NCBI GenBank assembly: GCA_946479515.1
Contig: CAMLGF010000009.1
Location: 20,712-84,711, forward strand
DNA: 64,000 nt
Source: an uncultured Pseudomonadota bacterium
Lineage (GTDB): Bacteria > Pseudomonadota > Gammaproteobacteria > Steroidobacterales > Steroidobacteraceae
Reading direction: 5' to 3'
In this document: piece by piece, positions 1-9,580 of the stretch
Position numbering within the stretch: the stretch's first letter is position 1
How the letters are laid out: the number at the start of each line of letters is the position of its first letter
Made by a program: the position numbers and the translations under genes
Notes under the pieces: generated by a model
The model's database searches: none
What the model was told of the DNA's origin: nothing
Seen by the model: the letters and a program-made list of their open reading frames with translations, nothing else

Positions 1-885
1 CATGTGCTCCACCATGTCGAGGGCGCGCAAGGTCACGGCCGCGACCACGGGCGGAATGCTGTTGGAGAAGAGATAGGGCCGGGAGCGCTGACGCAGCCAG
101 GCAATGGCGCTGGCCCTGCCGCTGGTGTAGCCGCCGCTGCCGCCGCCCAGCGCCTTGCCGAACGTGCCGGTGAGAAAATCGACGCGTCCCAGCACGCCGC
201 AGTGTTCGATGGAACCGCGGCCGCCGGCGCCCAAAAATCCGGTGGCATGCGAGTCGTCGACCATGACCAGTGCGCCATAGCGGTCGGCGAGATCGCAGAT
301 CTGCTTCAGCGGCGCGATGCTGCCGTCCATGGAGAACACGCCGTCGGTGGCGATCATTCGCGTGCGGCAGTCCTGCGTGTCCCGCAGATGCTGTTCAAGC
401 CCGGCGAGGTCGCGGTTGGCGTATCGCAGGCGCCGCGCCTTGCAGAGGCGAATGCCGTCGATGATCGAGGCGTGGTTCAACGCGTCCGAAATGATGGCGT
501 CCTGCTCGCCGAGAACGGTTTCGAACAGGCCGCCGTTCGCGTCCCAGCAGGAGGAGTAGAGAATGGTGTCCTCGGTGCCTAGGAAGCGCGTGAGCGCGGC
601 TTCGAGCTGCTTGTGCACCGTCTGCGTTCCACAGATGAAGCGCACCGAGGCCATGCCATAGCCGTAGCGGTCGATGGCGCGGTGCGCCGCCTCGCGAATG
701 GCCGGATGGCTGGCGAGGCCGAGATAGTTGTTGGCGCAGAGGTTGACCACCTCCGCGTCATTGGCGCGGATCTGGCCGGCCTGCGGGCTGGCGATCACGC
801 GCTCGGATTTGAACAGCCCCTGCTCGCGGAGCTCGGCCAGCTGGTTGTCGAAACGTTGATAGAAGGCGGCGTCCACGTACGTCAC
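1..885 (-). CDS. kbl: 2-amino-3-ketobutyrate CoA ligase (glycine C-acetyltransferase), 3' end beyond window
   Basis: PLP enzyme of the alpha-oxoamine synthase family. It cleaves 2-amino-3-ketobutyrate with CoA to glycine and acetyl-CoA, the second step of threonine degradation after Tdh. The translated minus strand follows E. coli Kbl closely: an [14 protein letters not shown] segment, the [11 protein letters not shown] stretch, [29 protein letters not shown], and the PLP-lysine segment [10 protein letters not shown]. The gene runs off the left edge, so the C-terminal part is missing. An in-frame TAA at 910-912 limits the start to TTG or GTG codons; GTG at 885 or 876 gives the usual N-terminus just before AAFYQRF. 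The adjacent tdh expected from other genomes would lie outside the window. Confidence 0.93.
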   Translation of the reverse strand, partial: MTYVDAAFYQRFDNQLAELREQGLFKSERVIASPQAGQIRANDAEVVNLCANNYLGLASHPAIREAAHRAIDRYGYGMASVRFICGTQTVHKQLEAALTRFLGTEDTILYSSCWDANGGLFETVLGEQDAIISDALNHASIIDGIRLCKARRLRYANRDLAGLEQHLRDTQDCRTRMIATDGVFSMDGSIAPLKQICDLADRYGALVMVDDSHATGFLGAGGRGSIEHCGVLGRVDFLTGTFGKALGGGSGGYTSGRASAIAWLRQRSRPYLFSNSIPPVVAAVTLRALDMVEHM

Positions 886-908
886 CGGCGTAAAGGGAAT
901 TGGGCGCA

Positions 909-916
909 ATTATACT
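909..916. promoter_or_regulatory. overlapping divergent -10 hexamers between kbl and hslR
   Basis: The sequence attatact reads as TATAAT on the minus strand (914 to 909, toward kbl) and as TATACT on the plus strand (911-916, toward hslR). The kbl start lies 23 nt beyond its hexamer. The hslR ATG lies only 8 nt beyond its hexamer and has no Shine-Dalgarno sequence, which would suit a leaderless transcript. No convincing -35 is seen for either direction. Confidence 0.5.
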
Positions 917-924
917 GGCCCGCC

Positions 925-1350
925 ATGGGCAGACCGGAATTTGCAGAAGGCGCGGGCGAAGAGGGCGGGGGCACCAGCCTGCGCATCGATCGCTGGCTGT
1001 GGTGCGTGCGGCATTTCAAGTCCCGCACGCTGGCGGCCGATGCGGTCGCCGGCGGCAAAGTCCACCTGAACGGCAGCCGGGTGAAACCTGCGCATGCGCT
1101 GCGGGTGGGCGACCGGGTGGCCATCACCCGTCCCGGGTATGTGTTCGAATGCGAAGTGCTGGCCTTGCCGAGGGCGCGCGGCTCGGCGCCGATCGCGCAG
1201 GCCTGCTACGCCGAGATCGCGGCATCGAAGACCGCGCGCGAGAAATTCACCGAGCAGTCGCGGCTGGCATCGGCTCTGCGGCCGCAGTCGCTGGAGCGTC
1301 CGGACAAGCACGGCCGCCGCGAGCTGCGCCGCCTGCGCGGTCGGGACTGA
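925..1350 (+). CDS. hslR: S4-domain RNA-binding heat-shock protein Hsp15
   Basis: A 141-residue basic protein with an S4 RNA-binding fold at about residues 16-80, containing LRIDRWLWCVRHFKSR and the GGKVHLNG turn. This is the pattern of Hsp15/HslR, which binds 50S subunits carrying nascent chains after translation fails. The C-terminal third is rich in Arg and Lys (RRELRRLRGRD at the end). The ATG at 925 has no Shine-Dalgarno sequence and sits 8 nt after TATACT. It is transcribed divergently from kbl, and the transporter gene follows 10 bp downstream. Confidence 0.9.
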   Translation: MGRPEFAEGAGEEGGGTSLRIDRWLWCVRHFKSRTLAADAVAGGKVHLNGSRVKPAHALRVGDRVAITRPGYVFECEVLALPRARGSAPIAQACYAEIAASKTAREKFTEQSRLASALRPQSLERPDKHGRRELRRLRGRD

Positions 1351-1360
1351 GGTACCCCCA

Positions 1361-2128
1361 ATGCGGACCATGGATCAACGCGCCAACCGGCTGTTCATCA
1401 TCCTTGCCGGCTTCTTTCTCACCAATGCGCTGATCGCCGAGTTCGTCGGGGTGAAGATCTTCGCGCTCGAGGAATCGCTGGGCGCCGCGCCTTTCGAATG
1501 GTCGCTGTTCGGCATCAGCGGCACGCTGAATTTCACCGCGGGTGTACTGCTGTGGCCCTTCGTGTTCATCATGACGGATGTGATCAACGAGTATTTTGGC
1601 GTGCGCGGCGTGCGCCTGATTTCCTGGATCGCGGTGTTGTTCATCGCCTATGCGTTTGTGGCCGCCTACGCGGCCATTTCCCTGGCGCCTGCCGCGTTCT
1701 GGGTGGAAGCGAATGCCGCCCTCGGCGTGCCCGACGTGCAGAAGGCCTATGCGGTGGTGTTCGGCCAGGGCCTGTGGACCATCTGCGGTTCCATCATCGC
1801 CTTCCTCGTCGGGCAGCTCATCGACGTGGCCATCTTCCACCGCATCCTCAAGATCACCGGCGATCGCATGGTGTGGCTGCGTGCCACGGCATCCACCGCC
1901 GTATCGCAGCTGCTCGACAGCTTCATCGTGCTGTACATCGCCTTCGTGATCGGGCCGCAGCACTGGTCGATTCCGCAGTTCCTCGCCGTGGGCACGGTGA
2001 ACTACGTCTACAAGATGTCTGCCGCCATCGTATTGATCCCGCTGCTGTACCTGGCGCGCGCCGGAATCAAGGGGTATCTGGGTGCGGACGAGGCCCGTCG
2101 CCTGCAACGGGAAGCCGCGTCGGACTGA
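1361..2128 (+). CDS. yhhQ: queuosine precursor transporter (YhhQ/VUT family)
   Basis: A 255-residue integral membrane protein with six or seven hydrophobic segments. The family motifs are visible: NALIAEFVGVKIF in the first helix, FTAGVLLWPFVFIMTDVINEYFG, and the later LDSFIVLYIAFVIG and NYVYKM segments. Members (PF02592, E. coli YhhQ) import preQ0/preQ1 or queuine for tRNA modification. ATG 1361 is preferred; ATG 1370 is also possible. The 10-bp gap after hslR suggests cotranscription. The substrate is inferred from the family, since no que gene is present in the window. Confidence 0.88.
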   Translation: MRTMDQRANRLFIILAGFFLTNALIAEFVGVKIFALEESLGAAPFEWSLFGISGTLNFTAGVLLWPFVFIMTDVINEYFGVRGVRLISWIAVLFIAYAFVAAYAAISLAPAAFWVEANAALGVPDVQKAYAVVFGQGLWTICGSIIAFLVGQLIDVAIFHRILKITGDRMVWLRATASTAVSQLLDSFIVLYIAFVIGPQHWSIPQFLAVGTVNYVYKMSAAIVLIPLLYLARAGIKGYLGADEARRLQREAASD

Positions 2129-2154
2129 GCGCGGCGAGTCGGCCGGTTCTCAAG

Positions 2155-2973
2155 CTAATTGAGCAGCGCGGCCAGTCGCCGGCGCCAGCCCGCCAGGCGC
2201 GCGTCCCCGGGCGGCAGCAGCGCGAAGGCCTGCAGCAGGTCCTCGCGGCCGGCGCGCGTGGCGAAGGCGCGGTCGCCCTGCATGCGGGTCAGCAGCGTTT
2301 CAATGGCCGCTTCGTGGCTGCCTCCCAGCAAGGAGCGCGCCGCGCTGGCGCGATCGGCATCGTTGCGGGCCGCTTCGCTGGTGGCCAGCGCGGCGAAATG
2401 GATCACCGCGCGCACCGTGTTCGTGTCCGGATCACTCTGCGACTGCGGCGGCAACTGCCCGAGGACCCTGGACGCGCCGACGACGTCGCCGGACAGAGCG
2501 AGATAGCGGGCCAGGTCGCGACGGGCGTCCAAGTTGCCCGGGTCGCGCTCCGCGATATCGCGCAGGCGCGCCACCGCGCCGGCGAAGTCGCCGTGCCGGG
2601 CGAGCTCCCGCGCCGACTCGTGTTCGGCCGCCGAGGCCCGAGGCAGGTGCGGTTCCAGGAACGCGCGCACGCCCGCCAGTGGCTGCGCGCCGACGAACTC
2701 GTCGACCACGCGCCCATTGCGGAACAACTTCACGGCCGGGATGCCGCGGATCTGGAACTGCTGTGCCAGATCCTGGTTCTCGTCCGTGTTGACCTTGACC
2801 ACCTTCACCTTGCCCGGGTTTTCACTCGCCACCTGCTCGAGCACCGGAGCCAGCGCGCGACAGGGGCCGCACCACGGGGCCCAGAAGTCCACGAGCACCG
2901 GTTGTTCGGTCGAAGCGCTGAGGACTTCGGCAGGGAAGCTGGCCGTGTTCACGGCGGAGACGGATGCACTCAT
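2155..2973 (-). CDS. cnoX: thioredoxin-TPR co-chaperone (CnoX/YbbN-like) with intact CxxC
   Basis: A 272-residue protein with a thioredoxin fold (about residues 5-110) and a C-terminal TPR-like helical region. This is the architecture of CnoX/YbbN, a holdase that protects clients from oxidative aggregation and passes them to GroEL or DnaK. The active site is WCGPC (residues 34-38), whereas E. coli CnoX has SAVC, so this protein may still act as an oxidoreductase. RGIPAVKLF supplies the cis-proline loop. ATG 2973 begins MSASVSAVN; longer forms would run into the putA start. It is divergent from putA, with 49 bp between the starts. Confidence 0.87.
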   Translation of the reverse strand: MSASVSAVNTASFPAEVLSASTEQPVLVDFWAPWCGPCRALAPVLEQVASENPGKVKVVKVNTDENQDLAQQFQIRGIPAVKLFRNGRVVDEFVGAQPLAGVRAFLEPHLPRASAAEHESARELARHGDFAGAVARLRDIAERDPGNLDARRDLARYLALSGDVVGASRVLGQLPPQSQSDPDTNTVRAVIHFAALATSEAARNDADRASAARSLLGGSHEAAIETLLTRMQGDRAFATRAGREDLLQAFALLPPGDARLAGWRRRLAALLN

Positions 2974-3022
2974 GTTCCCGGCTATTGGGACGGCCGGCGG
3001 TGAATTCAATAGAATTTCCGGC

Positions 3023-6000
3023 ATGACAAAGTTCCCATCGTTAAATGGGGCGGACTCCGTCGCGAGATCGCTCCGAGAAGCCATCAACCCGCATTATCTC
3101 GCGGAAGAACAATCACTTGTGCGCGCGCTCGCCGACCGGGCGCGACTCGCGCCCGAAATCGCCAACGCCGTCGGCAGCCGCGCGCTGGCGCTGGTGCAGG
3201 CCGTGCGCAGCGCGCGGGGAAGCGGTGGGGCGCTCGACGCCTTCCTGCGCGAGTACAGCCTGGCATCGCGCGAAGGCGTGATCCTCATGTGCCTGGCCGA
3301 GGCGCTGCTGCGTATTCCCGACGGTGAGACCGCCGATCGGCTGATCGCCGACAAGATCCCGAGCGGCGCCTGGGACGAGCACCTCGGCGATTCGGACTCG
3401 GTGCTGGTGAACGCTTCGACCTGGGGACTCATGCTCACCGGCCGGGTGATCAACCTGGATCGCGGCGAGGTGGGTGAAGCACGCTCCTGGTATGCGCGCC
3501 TGGTGGGGAAGTTAGGCGAACCGGTGGCGCGTGCGGCCCTCAAGCAGGCCATGCGCATTCTCGGCCACCAGTTCGTGATGGGCCGGGACATCGACAGTGC
3601 GCTGGCGCGTGCCGCCGGCAAGGACGAGCGCGATTACCGGTACTCGTTCGACATGCTGGGTGAGGCGGCCCTGACACGGGCCGATGCCGGGCGCTACCGC
3701 GAGAAATACGCGCAGGCGATCGCCGCGGTGGGCAAGGCCGTCTCGCAGCGCGAGTCCATCACCGCCCGGCACAGCATCTCCATCAAACTATCGGCGCTGC
3801 ATCCCCGCTACGAGTTCGCGCAGTCGGGCCGGGTCATGGCCGAGCTCTTTCCGGTGGTCGAGGATCTGGTGCGCCGCGCGCGCGACGCCGGCATCGGCGT
3901 GACGCTCGATGCCGAGGAGGCGGATCGTCTGGAGATCTCCCTGCTGCTGGTCGAGAAGATCCTGCGCAGCGAGGCCACGCGCGGATATGGGGGCTTCGGC
4001 CTCGCCGTGCAGGCCTACCAGAAGCGCGCGCTGCCGACTCTGGAATGGCTGCTGCGAACCACGCGCGCGGCGGACCGGCGCATCACGCTGCGACTGGTCA
4101 AGGGGGCTTACTGGGACAGCGAGATCAAGCGCGCGCAGGAACGCGGCCTTGCCGGCTACCCGGTGTTCACGCGCAAACCGAATACCGACGTGTCGTATCT
4201 CGCCTGCGCCCGATTGCTGGAGAGCGCCGGGGACCGCATCTACCCGCAGTTCGCAACCCACAACGCGCACACCATCGCGCACGTGGCGGAGCTGTTCGGC
4301 GATCCGGCGCGGTTCGAGTTCCAGCGCCTGCATGGCATGGGAGCCGAGCTGTACGACGGCGTCGTCCGGGGTCCGTGGGGAAAATACGCCTGCCGCGTGT
4401 ACGCACCGGTGGGCGCGCACGAGGACCTGCTGCCCTATCTAGTCCGCCGCCTGCTCGAGAACGGCGCCAACACTTCGTTCGTCAATCGCATCGTCGATGC
4501 CAGCCTGCCGGCGGAGGAGGTGGTGGCGGATCCCATCGCCGAAGTGGATGCGCTGGAACGCGTGGCGCATCCGCGCATTCCCCTGCCCGTGAACCTGTTC
4601 GCGCCGGAGCGCCTGAACTCCAGAGGCTTGAACTTCGCCGATGGTCCGGCGGTGCAGGGGCTGCTGAGGGACTGCGAACGCGCATCGCAGCAGCCCTGGA
4701 GCGCGGCGCCCCTGGTTGCTTCCGCGGCGCGCGTGAGCGGTCCGGCGTTGACGCTGGTGAACCCGGCCAACACCGCGGAATCCATCGGCACCGTCGTTCA
4801 CGCAGACGCCGGCATCGTCGCGGCGGCCGTCGGTGCCGCCGCGCAGGCGCAGGAAGAATGGGATGCCATGGGCGGCGAGAAGCGCGCGCTGATACTCGAG
4901 CGGGCGGCCGTGCTCTTCGAGGAGCACACTGCGTCCCTGGTGGCGCGCTGTGTGCGCGAGGCGGGTAAGACGCTTCCCGACGCCATCGGCGAAGTGCGCG
5001 AAGCGGTCGATTTCCTGCGCTACTACGCAGCGCGCGCGCGTCGCGATTTTTCCCACGAGGTGGCGCTGCCCGGGCCCACCGGCGAACGCAATCTGCTTCG
5101 CCTGCGAGGCAAGGGCGTGTTCGGCTGCATCTCGCCCTGGAATTTTCCCCTGGCCATCTACACCGGGCAGGTGGCCGCCGCGCTCGCGGCCGGCAATGCC
5201 GTGGTCGCCAAGCCCGCGGAGCAGACGCCGCTCACCGCGGCCCACGCCACCGGGCTGCTTCTGCAGGCCGGCCTGCCGCCCGAGGTGCTGCAGTTCGTGC
5301 CGGGCGACGGCGCCACGGTGGGCGCGGCGCTCAGCGGCGATCCGCGGCTCGCGGGCATCGTCTTCACCGGCTCGACCGAGACGGCGCGGCTCATCGAACG
5401 ATCGATGGCGGCGCGCCCGGGGGCGATTGGCACATTGATCGCCGAGACCGGTGGCTTGAACGTGATGCTGGCGGACAGCTCGGCGCTGGCGGAACAGCTG
5501 GTGCTCGACGTGGTGCAGTCCGGATTCAACAGCGCCGGACAGCGCTGCTCGGCGCTGCGCATCCTGCTGGTTCAGGAGGAGATCGCGCCACGCGTGAAGA
5601 TGCTGCTGGCCGGCTGCATGGACGAGATGGTGATCGGCGATCCCGGCAGCCTGGCCACGGATGTGGGACCGGTGATCGACGACGATGCCCTGCGAATGCT
5701 CGAGGCGCACGCGGCGCAGATCACGCGGAACGCGAAGTGGAGTCATCGGGCCCCGCTGGCTGCGGTCGGGCAGGGGCGGTTCTTCGCGCCGCTGGCCGTG
5801 CAGATCGATTCGCTGCAGCAGATGCAGCGCGAAGTCTTCGGCCCCGTCGTTCACCTGCTGCCGTACCGCGCGCAGGACCTCGACGCCGTGATCGCGGCGG
5901 TGAACCAGCTCGGCTTCGGCCTGACACTCGGCATCCACACGCGCATCGACGGCCTGGCGCAGCGTGTGGCGCGGGCACTGCGCGTGGGTAATGTCTACAT

Positions 6001-6184
6001 CAACCGGAACATGATCGGCGCGGTGGTCGGCGTGCAGCCCTTCGGAGGCATGGGCCTGTCGGGTACGGGCCCCAAGGCCGGCGGACCGCATTACCTGCAC
6101 CGCATGGCCACCGAGCAGACCATCACCACCAATACGGCCGCCATCGGTGGCAATGCCGGGCTGCTGTCGCTCGCCGCGCGCTGA
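3023..6184 (+). CDS. putA: bifunctional proline dehydrogenase / P5C dehydrogenase PutA, short form
   Basis: A 1053-residue enzyme that oxidises proline to glutamate. The N-terminal half holds the FAD-dependent proline dehydrogenase barrel, with [13 protein letters not shown] (Lys360) and [10 protein letters not shown]. The C-terminal half is the NAD-dependent glutamate-semialdehyde dehydrogenase, with general-base AETGGLN (Glu808) and the nucleophile in [10 protein letters not shown] (Cys842). It lacks the ribbon-helix-helix DNA-binding domain of E. coli PutA (1320 aa), so it should be catalytic only. ATG 3023 lies 7 nt after TAGAAT and has no Shine-Dalgarno sequence. No proline permease gene is adjacent. 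Confidence 0.96.
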   Translation: MTKFPSLNGADSVARSLREAINPHYLAEEQSLVRALADRARLAPEIANAVGSRALALVQAVRSARGSGGALDAFLREYSLASREGVILMCLAEALLRIPDGETADRLIADKIPSGAWDEHLGDSDSVLVNASTWGLMLTGRVINLDRGEVGEARSWYARLVGKLGEPVARAALKQAMRILGHQFVMGRDIDSALARAAGKDERDYRYSFDMLGEAALTRADAGRYREKYAQAIAAVGKAVSQRESITARHSISIKLSALHPRYEFAQSGRVMAELFPVVEDLVRRARDAGIGVTLDAEEADRLEISLLLVEKILRSEATRGYGGFGLAVQAYQKRALPTLEWLLRTTRAADRRITLRLVKGAYWDSEIKRAQERGLAGYPVFTRKPNTDVSYLACARLLESAGDRIYPQFATHNAHTIAHVAELFGDPARFEFQRLHGMGAELYDGVVRGPWGKYACRVYAPVGAHEDLLPYLVRRLLENGANTSFVNRIVDASLPAEEVVADPIAEVDALERVAHPRIPLPVNLFAPERLNSRGLNFADGPAVQGLLRDCERASQQPWSAAPLVASAARVSGPALTLVNPANTAESIGTVVHADAGIVAAAVGAAAQAQEEWDAMGGEKRALILERAAVLFEEHTASLVARCVREAGKTLPDAIGEVREAVDFLRYYAARARRDFSHEVALPGPTGERNLLRLRGKGVFGCISPWNFPLAIYTGQVAAALAAGNAVVAKPAEQTPLTAAHATGLLLQAGLPPEVLQFVPGDGATVGAALSGDPRLAGIVFTGSTETARLIERSMAARPGAIGTLIAETGGLNVMLADSSALAEQLVLDVVQSGFNSAGQRCSALRILLVQEEIAPRVKMLLAGCMDEMVIGDPGSLATDVGPVIDDDALRMLEAHAAQITRNAKWSHRAPLAAVGQGRFFAPLAVQIDSLQQMQREVFGPVVHLLPYRAQDLDAVIAAVNQLGFGLTLGIHTRIDGLAQRVARALRVGNVYINRNMIGAVVGVQPFGGMGLSGTGPKAGGPHYLHRMATEQTITTNTAAIGGNAGLLSLAAR

Positions 6185-6239
6185 GGCGGCTACCACGCCG
6201 GCGGGCCGCCGCGCGTGGGGAAAGTGAGCACTGTGTCGC

Positions 6240-6271
6240 GGGGCAGGAAGGCCGGCCGGGAGTCTTGCCCC
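6240..6271 (+). terminator. stem-loop downstream of putA
   Basis: A 9-bp stem (GGGGCAGGA pairing with TCTTGCCCC, one G-T wobble) encloses a 14-nt GC-rich loop, 55 bp after the putA stop. No T-run follows, so intrinsic termination is only a guess. Confidence 0.35.
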
Positions 6272-6330
6272 TAACGTCCTCCCCGAATCCGCCGATAGCA
6301 GAGAGACGCGATTCGGAGAGGATGGAGTCG

Positions 6331-8154
6331 ATGCACGCCCGAGATCCGCGCCGGTGGTTGGCCGCGATACCGATCACCGGCCGATTCTACATATTGTTCG
6401 CCATCCTGCTGCTGTCCGTGGTGGGGGTGCTGATCGGTGCCTCGCGCGCGACGCAGCTGCAGTCCTCGGCGAGCACCGATCTGGCGCGGGTCGCCGCCGT
6501 GCAGCGCTCGCTGGATCGCGCGCTCACGTTGCATGCCGCGGTCTCGGCCGAGCTCGCCTCCGCCGGCAATCATCCGCAAAATCTCCTGAACACGCTGCGC
6601 ACGCAGCTCGACCTCACCTGGTCGCTGCCCGCGACTCCCGAGGTGGCCTCGATCATCGATTCGACCCGCCAGCCCGCGAGCAACTACTTCGACACGGCGG
6701 AGGCGTACGTGCGCAAGCGCAGCGCCAACTCCGACTGGGCATTCGCCGATCTCGAGCCGCGGCGCGAGGCGCTGGAAACGGCGCTGCGCGATTCCATGAC
6801 GCGCATGCGCGCGGTGCTGTTCCGCGTCGAGACTCGCGTGCTGGCGGAGGCCGATCGCGCCAACACCGTGATGGCGTGGTTGATCGCGGGCGGCATCTTC
6901 GCGGCGTTGCTGACCGGCGTCACGCTCTGGGCGGTGGCGCATTCCATCCAGAATTCCCTCCGCACCGTCGGCGAGGTCGCGCAGGCGCTGGCCGCCGGCG
7001 ACATGGACAATCGTTGCGACACGGAGGGCAATGACGAGGTGGGTGCGCTGGCGCGCATGATCAATCTGCTCGCCGACACCATGCAGGGCATGCTCACGCG
7101 CCTGCGGTCCGAGGCCAGCCGCAGCAGTTTTTCGAATCAGCTGGTCGAGGCGCTGGAAATGGCCGATTCCGAGGCCGAGGCCGACAAGGTCATCGCGCGG
7201 GCCATGGGCACCATTTCCGAGGTGCATCCGATGGAGCTGCTGCTGGCCGACTCGTCGCGCGCGCATCTCGAGCGCGCCTGCGTGCATCCCAAGACCGGCT
7301 CGCCGAACTGCTCCGTGGAATCGCCGTACAGCTGCATCGCCGTGCGTCGCGGTCATCCGCAGATCTTCCCCGACGCCGAGGCGCTCAATGCCTGCCCCAA
7401 GCTGCTGGGCCGCATGGGCGGCGCGCTGTCGGCGGCCTGCGTGCCGGTGAATTTCATGGGGCGGGCGCTCGGCGTGCTGCACGTGACCGGCGCCAAGGGC
7501 AAGCCACCGAATCCCGAGCAGATCGCGCAGCTCACGGCCCTGGGCGTACATGCCGGCAATCGCATCGGCACCCTGCGCGCCTTCGAACGTTCGCAGCTGC
7601 AGGCCAGCACCGACAGCCTCACCGGACTCACCAATCGCCGCGCGGCGGAGGAAGTGCTGGCCAACCTGCTGGCGGTTGACTCGGCCTTCGCTGTGGTCAT
7701 GGCCGACCTCGACTACTTCAAGCGCCTCAACGACACCATGGGACACGAGGCCGGCGATCGCGCGCTGAAGCTGTTCGCGGACACGGCGCGCGGCGTGGTG
7801 CGTGATCGCGATCACGTGGTGCGCTGGGGCGGCGAGGAATTCGCCCTGCTTTTGCCCGGCGCCAACGCCGAGCGTGCCGCGGAGATCGTCTCACGCCTGC
7901 GCTCGGCGCTCGCCCAGGCGCATCTGCTCACCGGCACGCCCATCTTCACCGCGAGCTTCGGTATTGCCGATTCCACCATGGCGCGCGATCGCGAGACCAT
8001 CATCCGCCTGGCGGACGAGGCTCTGTATCGCTCGAAACAGTCGGGTCGCGACTGCTGCACGATTGGCGATCCCCTGCTGCCGGGCGCGCCGACGGTCAGG
8101 CGCGAACGGGATCAGGGAGCGGTGGTGGACATCACGCAGGTGGCCCGCGGCTGA
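6331..8154 (+). CDS. membrane diguanylate cyclase: TM-HAMP-GAF-GGDEF
   Basis: A 607-residue sensor that should make cyclic di-GMP. Order: TM1 (about 17-37), a periplasmic helical region, TM2 (about 181-203), HAMP, a cysteine-rich GAF-like domain (about 285-430) and a GGDEF domain (about 440-600). The active site is GGEEF at 500-504. RDRD at 491-494, in the correct position before it, is the product-inhibition I-site, so the enzyme looks active and feedback-controlled. The GAF segment carries five Cys within about 60 residues, including SCIAVRRGH and AACVPV. ATG 6331 is chosen; ATG 6322 is equally plausible. Its stop lies 7 bp from the sixA stop (convergent). Confidence 0.9.
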   Translation: MHARDPRRWLAAIPITGRFYILFAILLLSVVGVLIGASRATQLQSSASTDLARVAAVQRSLDRALTLHAAVSAELASAGNHPQNLLNTLRTQLDLTWSLPATPEVASIIDSTRQPASNYFDTAEAYVRKRSANSDWAFADLEPRREALETALRDSMTRMRAVLFRVETRVLAEADRANTVMAWLIAGGIFAALLTGVTLWAVAHSIQNSLRTVGEVAQALAAGDMDNRCDTEGNDEVGALARMINLLADTMQGMLTRLRSEASRSSFSNQLVEALEMADSEAEADKVIARAMGTISEVHPMELLLADSSRAHLERACVHPKTGSPNCSVESPYSCIAVRRGHPQIFPDAEALNACPKLLGRMGGALSAACVPVNFMGRALGVLHVTGAKGKPPNPEQIAQLTALGVHAGNRIGTLRAFERSQLQASTDSLTGLTNRRAAEEVLANLLAVDSAFAVVMADLDYFKRLNDTMGHEAGDRALKLFADTARGVVRDRDHVVRWGGEEFALLLPGANAERAAEIVSRLRSALAQAHLLTGTPIFTASFGIADSTMARDRETIIRLADEALYRSKQSGRDCCTIGDPLLPGAPTVRRERDQGAVVDITQVARG

Positions 8155-8161
8155 TCTTCGG

Positions 8162-8674
8162 TCAGCCGAAAAGCTTCTTCGGGACGTCACGCTCGGCATC
8201 GCGCACGCCGCGCCGGTCGATCATGGTCCAGCGTGCACAGCTCACGCACATGGTCAGCGTGCCGCAGGTGGGCAGATCGTGGCTGACGACCTCCGGCGCC
8301 AGGGAGATGGCGGCAGCGGAGATGCCCGGATTGTGCCCGATCACCATGAGATGGCCGACCCTGGGGCCGGCCGCGCGGATGGCCGCGAGGATGTGCTCGC
8401 CATCCGCCAGGTACAGCGAATCCTCAGATTGCAGCCGCCGCGCGGGCACACCGAGAATGCGCGCGAAAATCTCCGCGGTCTCGCGCGTGCGCAGGGCCGC
8501 GCTCGTCAGGATCAGGTCGGGCACGTGCGTGCGTTCCAGGAACCGCTTCGCCACCTCTTCGGCTTCGCTTCGTCCCTTGCGGCTCAGCGGCCGTTCGAAA
8601 TCGCGCACATCCGAGCCGTGCTCGGCATTGGCATGCCGGACCAGCGACAGTCGCTTGGCCAGGTCACCGGTCAT
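8162..8674 (-). CDS. sixA: SixA-type phosphohistidine phosphatase
   Basis: A 170-residue histidine phosphatase superfamily protein. LVRHANAEHG gives the RHG-like signature (Arg13-His14, with His14 as the phosphorylated residue), LSRKGRSEAEEVAKR follows, TSAALRTRETAEI is the second arginine region and VIGHNPGIS carries the second active-site His. E. coli SixA removes phosphate from histidines of phosphotransfer proteins such as PtsO/NPr. Here the gene is last in the suf operon, 12 bp after the Rieske gene. The family call is firm; the substrate is unknown. Confidence 0.85.
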   Translation of the reverse strand: MTGDLAKRLSLVRHANAEHGSDVRDFERPLSRKGRSEAEEVAKRFLERTHVPDLILTSAALRTRETAEIFARILGVPARRLQSEDSLYLADGEHILAAIRAAGPRVGHLMVIGHNPGISAAAISLAPEVVSHDLPTCGTLTMCVSCARWTMIDRRGVRDAERDVPKKLFG

Positions 8675-8686
8675 GGGGTCAGCAGC

Positions 8687-8995
8687 TCAGACGCGTACCT
8701 GGATGCGGCCGTCGACCGCGCGCACGGCGAATATCCGCAGCGGCTCGTAGGCCGGCGGCGAAAGCGCCTCGCCGGATTGCAGCGAAAAACGCGCGCCGTG
8801 CCGCGGACAGATGATCTCGCAGTCCTCGATGGGAGCGTCGTCGAAGGGAGAATCGTCATGAGTGCATCGATCTTCAAAGGCGTACAGCCTGCCACCAACA
8901 CTGGCCACCCGCACGCGGAAGCCGGCGACATCCGCCTCCAACCGTGAAGTGGATTCCAGCTCCGTGGCGCTGCCGATATCGACCCAGTCGGACAT
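8687..8995 (-). CDS. small Rieske [2Fe-2S] ferredoxin in the suf operon
   Basis: A 102-residue soluble protein consisting of one Rieske domain. The cluster ligands are CTH (Cys44, His46) and CPRHG (Cys63, His66), the same arrangement as in NirD and dioxygenase ferredoxins. There is no signal peptide and no catalytic partner domain. It lies between sufT and sixA in the same orientation, 32 bp after sufT. It may be an electron donor or a client for Suf-assembled clusters; its partner cannot be read from the sequence. Confidence 0.88.
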   Translation of the reverse strand: MSDWVDIGSATELESTSRLEADVAGFRVRVASVGGRLYAFEDRCTHDDSPFDDAPIEDCEIICPRHGARFSLQSGEALSPPAYEPLRIFAVRAVDGRIQVRV

Positions 8996-9027
8996 AAATT
9001 GTTAGGGGATTCCCGGTTTGCCGGGCC

Positions 9028-9576
9028 TCAGAACATTCCGGTCTGCAGGCGCGCGGCCTCTGACATCATGGATTGGTTCCACGGTGGGTCGAACACGAGC
9101 TCGACGTCGGCCCTGGCGACCGTGGGAATGATTTCCAGCTTCTGCTGGATGTCCTGTACCAGCACGTCGCCCATGCCGCAACCGGGAGCCGTGAGCGTCA
9201 GGCGCACGTGGACCACGCGCGCGCCGGTCTCGGCGCTGACCCTGCATTCATAGATGAGACCGAGGTCCACGATGTTGACCGGGATCTCCGGATCGTAGCA
9301 GGTGCGCAGCTGGTCCCAGGCGGCCGCCAGCACGTCGTCTTCGCTGGCATTGGGCGGCAGCTCGGGCGCCTTGACCACGTCCTTGCCGATGGCATCGGCG
9401 TCCGCGCCGGCGAGACGGAACAGGTTTCCTTCCATGTACAGGGTGAAGCTGCCGCCCAACGCCTGCGTGATGAATCCGGACTGCCCGGATTTGAGCTCGA
9501 TTTCGATGCCGGCCGGCACCATCACCGCCTTGACGTCGCGGCTGAGCACGAATGGTTCGTTGGCGTGGGTACGCAT
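9028..9576 (-). CDS. sufT: Fe-S cluster assembly factor SufT (MIP18/DUF59 family)
   Basis: A 182-residue protein. The C-terminal DUF59 domain has the typical YDPEIPVNIVDLGLIYE segment, the conserved cysteine in LTLTAPGCGMGD, and VELVFDPPWN. The N-terminal extension is typical of SufT proteins. SufT helps mature Fe-S proteins when demand is high. ATG 9576 (MRTHANEPF) lies 4 nt after the sufU stop codon on the minus strand, so translation is probably coupled. A longer start at 9624 would overlap sufU and is less likely. Confidence 0.9.
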   Translation of the reverse strand: MRTHANEPFVLSRDVKAVMVPAGIEIELKSGQSGFITQALGGSFTLYMEGNLFRLAGADADAIGKDVVKAPELPPNASEDDVLAAAWDQLRTCYDPEIPVNIVDLGLIYECRVSAETGARVVHVRLTLTAPGCGMGDVLVQDIQQKLEIIPTVARADVELVFDPPWNQSMMSEAARLQTGMF

Positions 9577-9580
9577 CGAA

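Noticed and set aside
4439..6196. A 585-codon minus-strand frame antisense to putA
   Set aside because: It is a shadow of the aldehyde dehydrogenase domain with Arg/His/Gly-rich translation and no recognisable motif.
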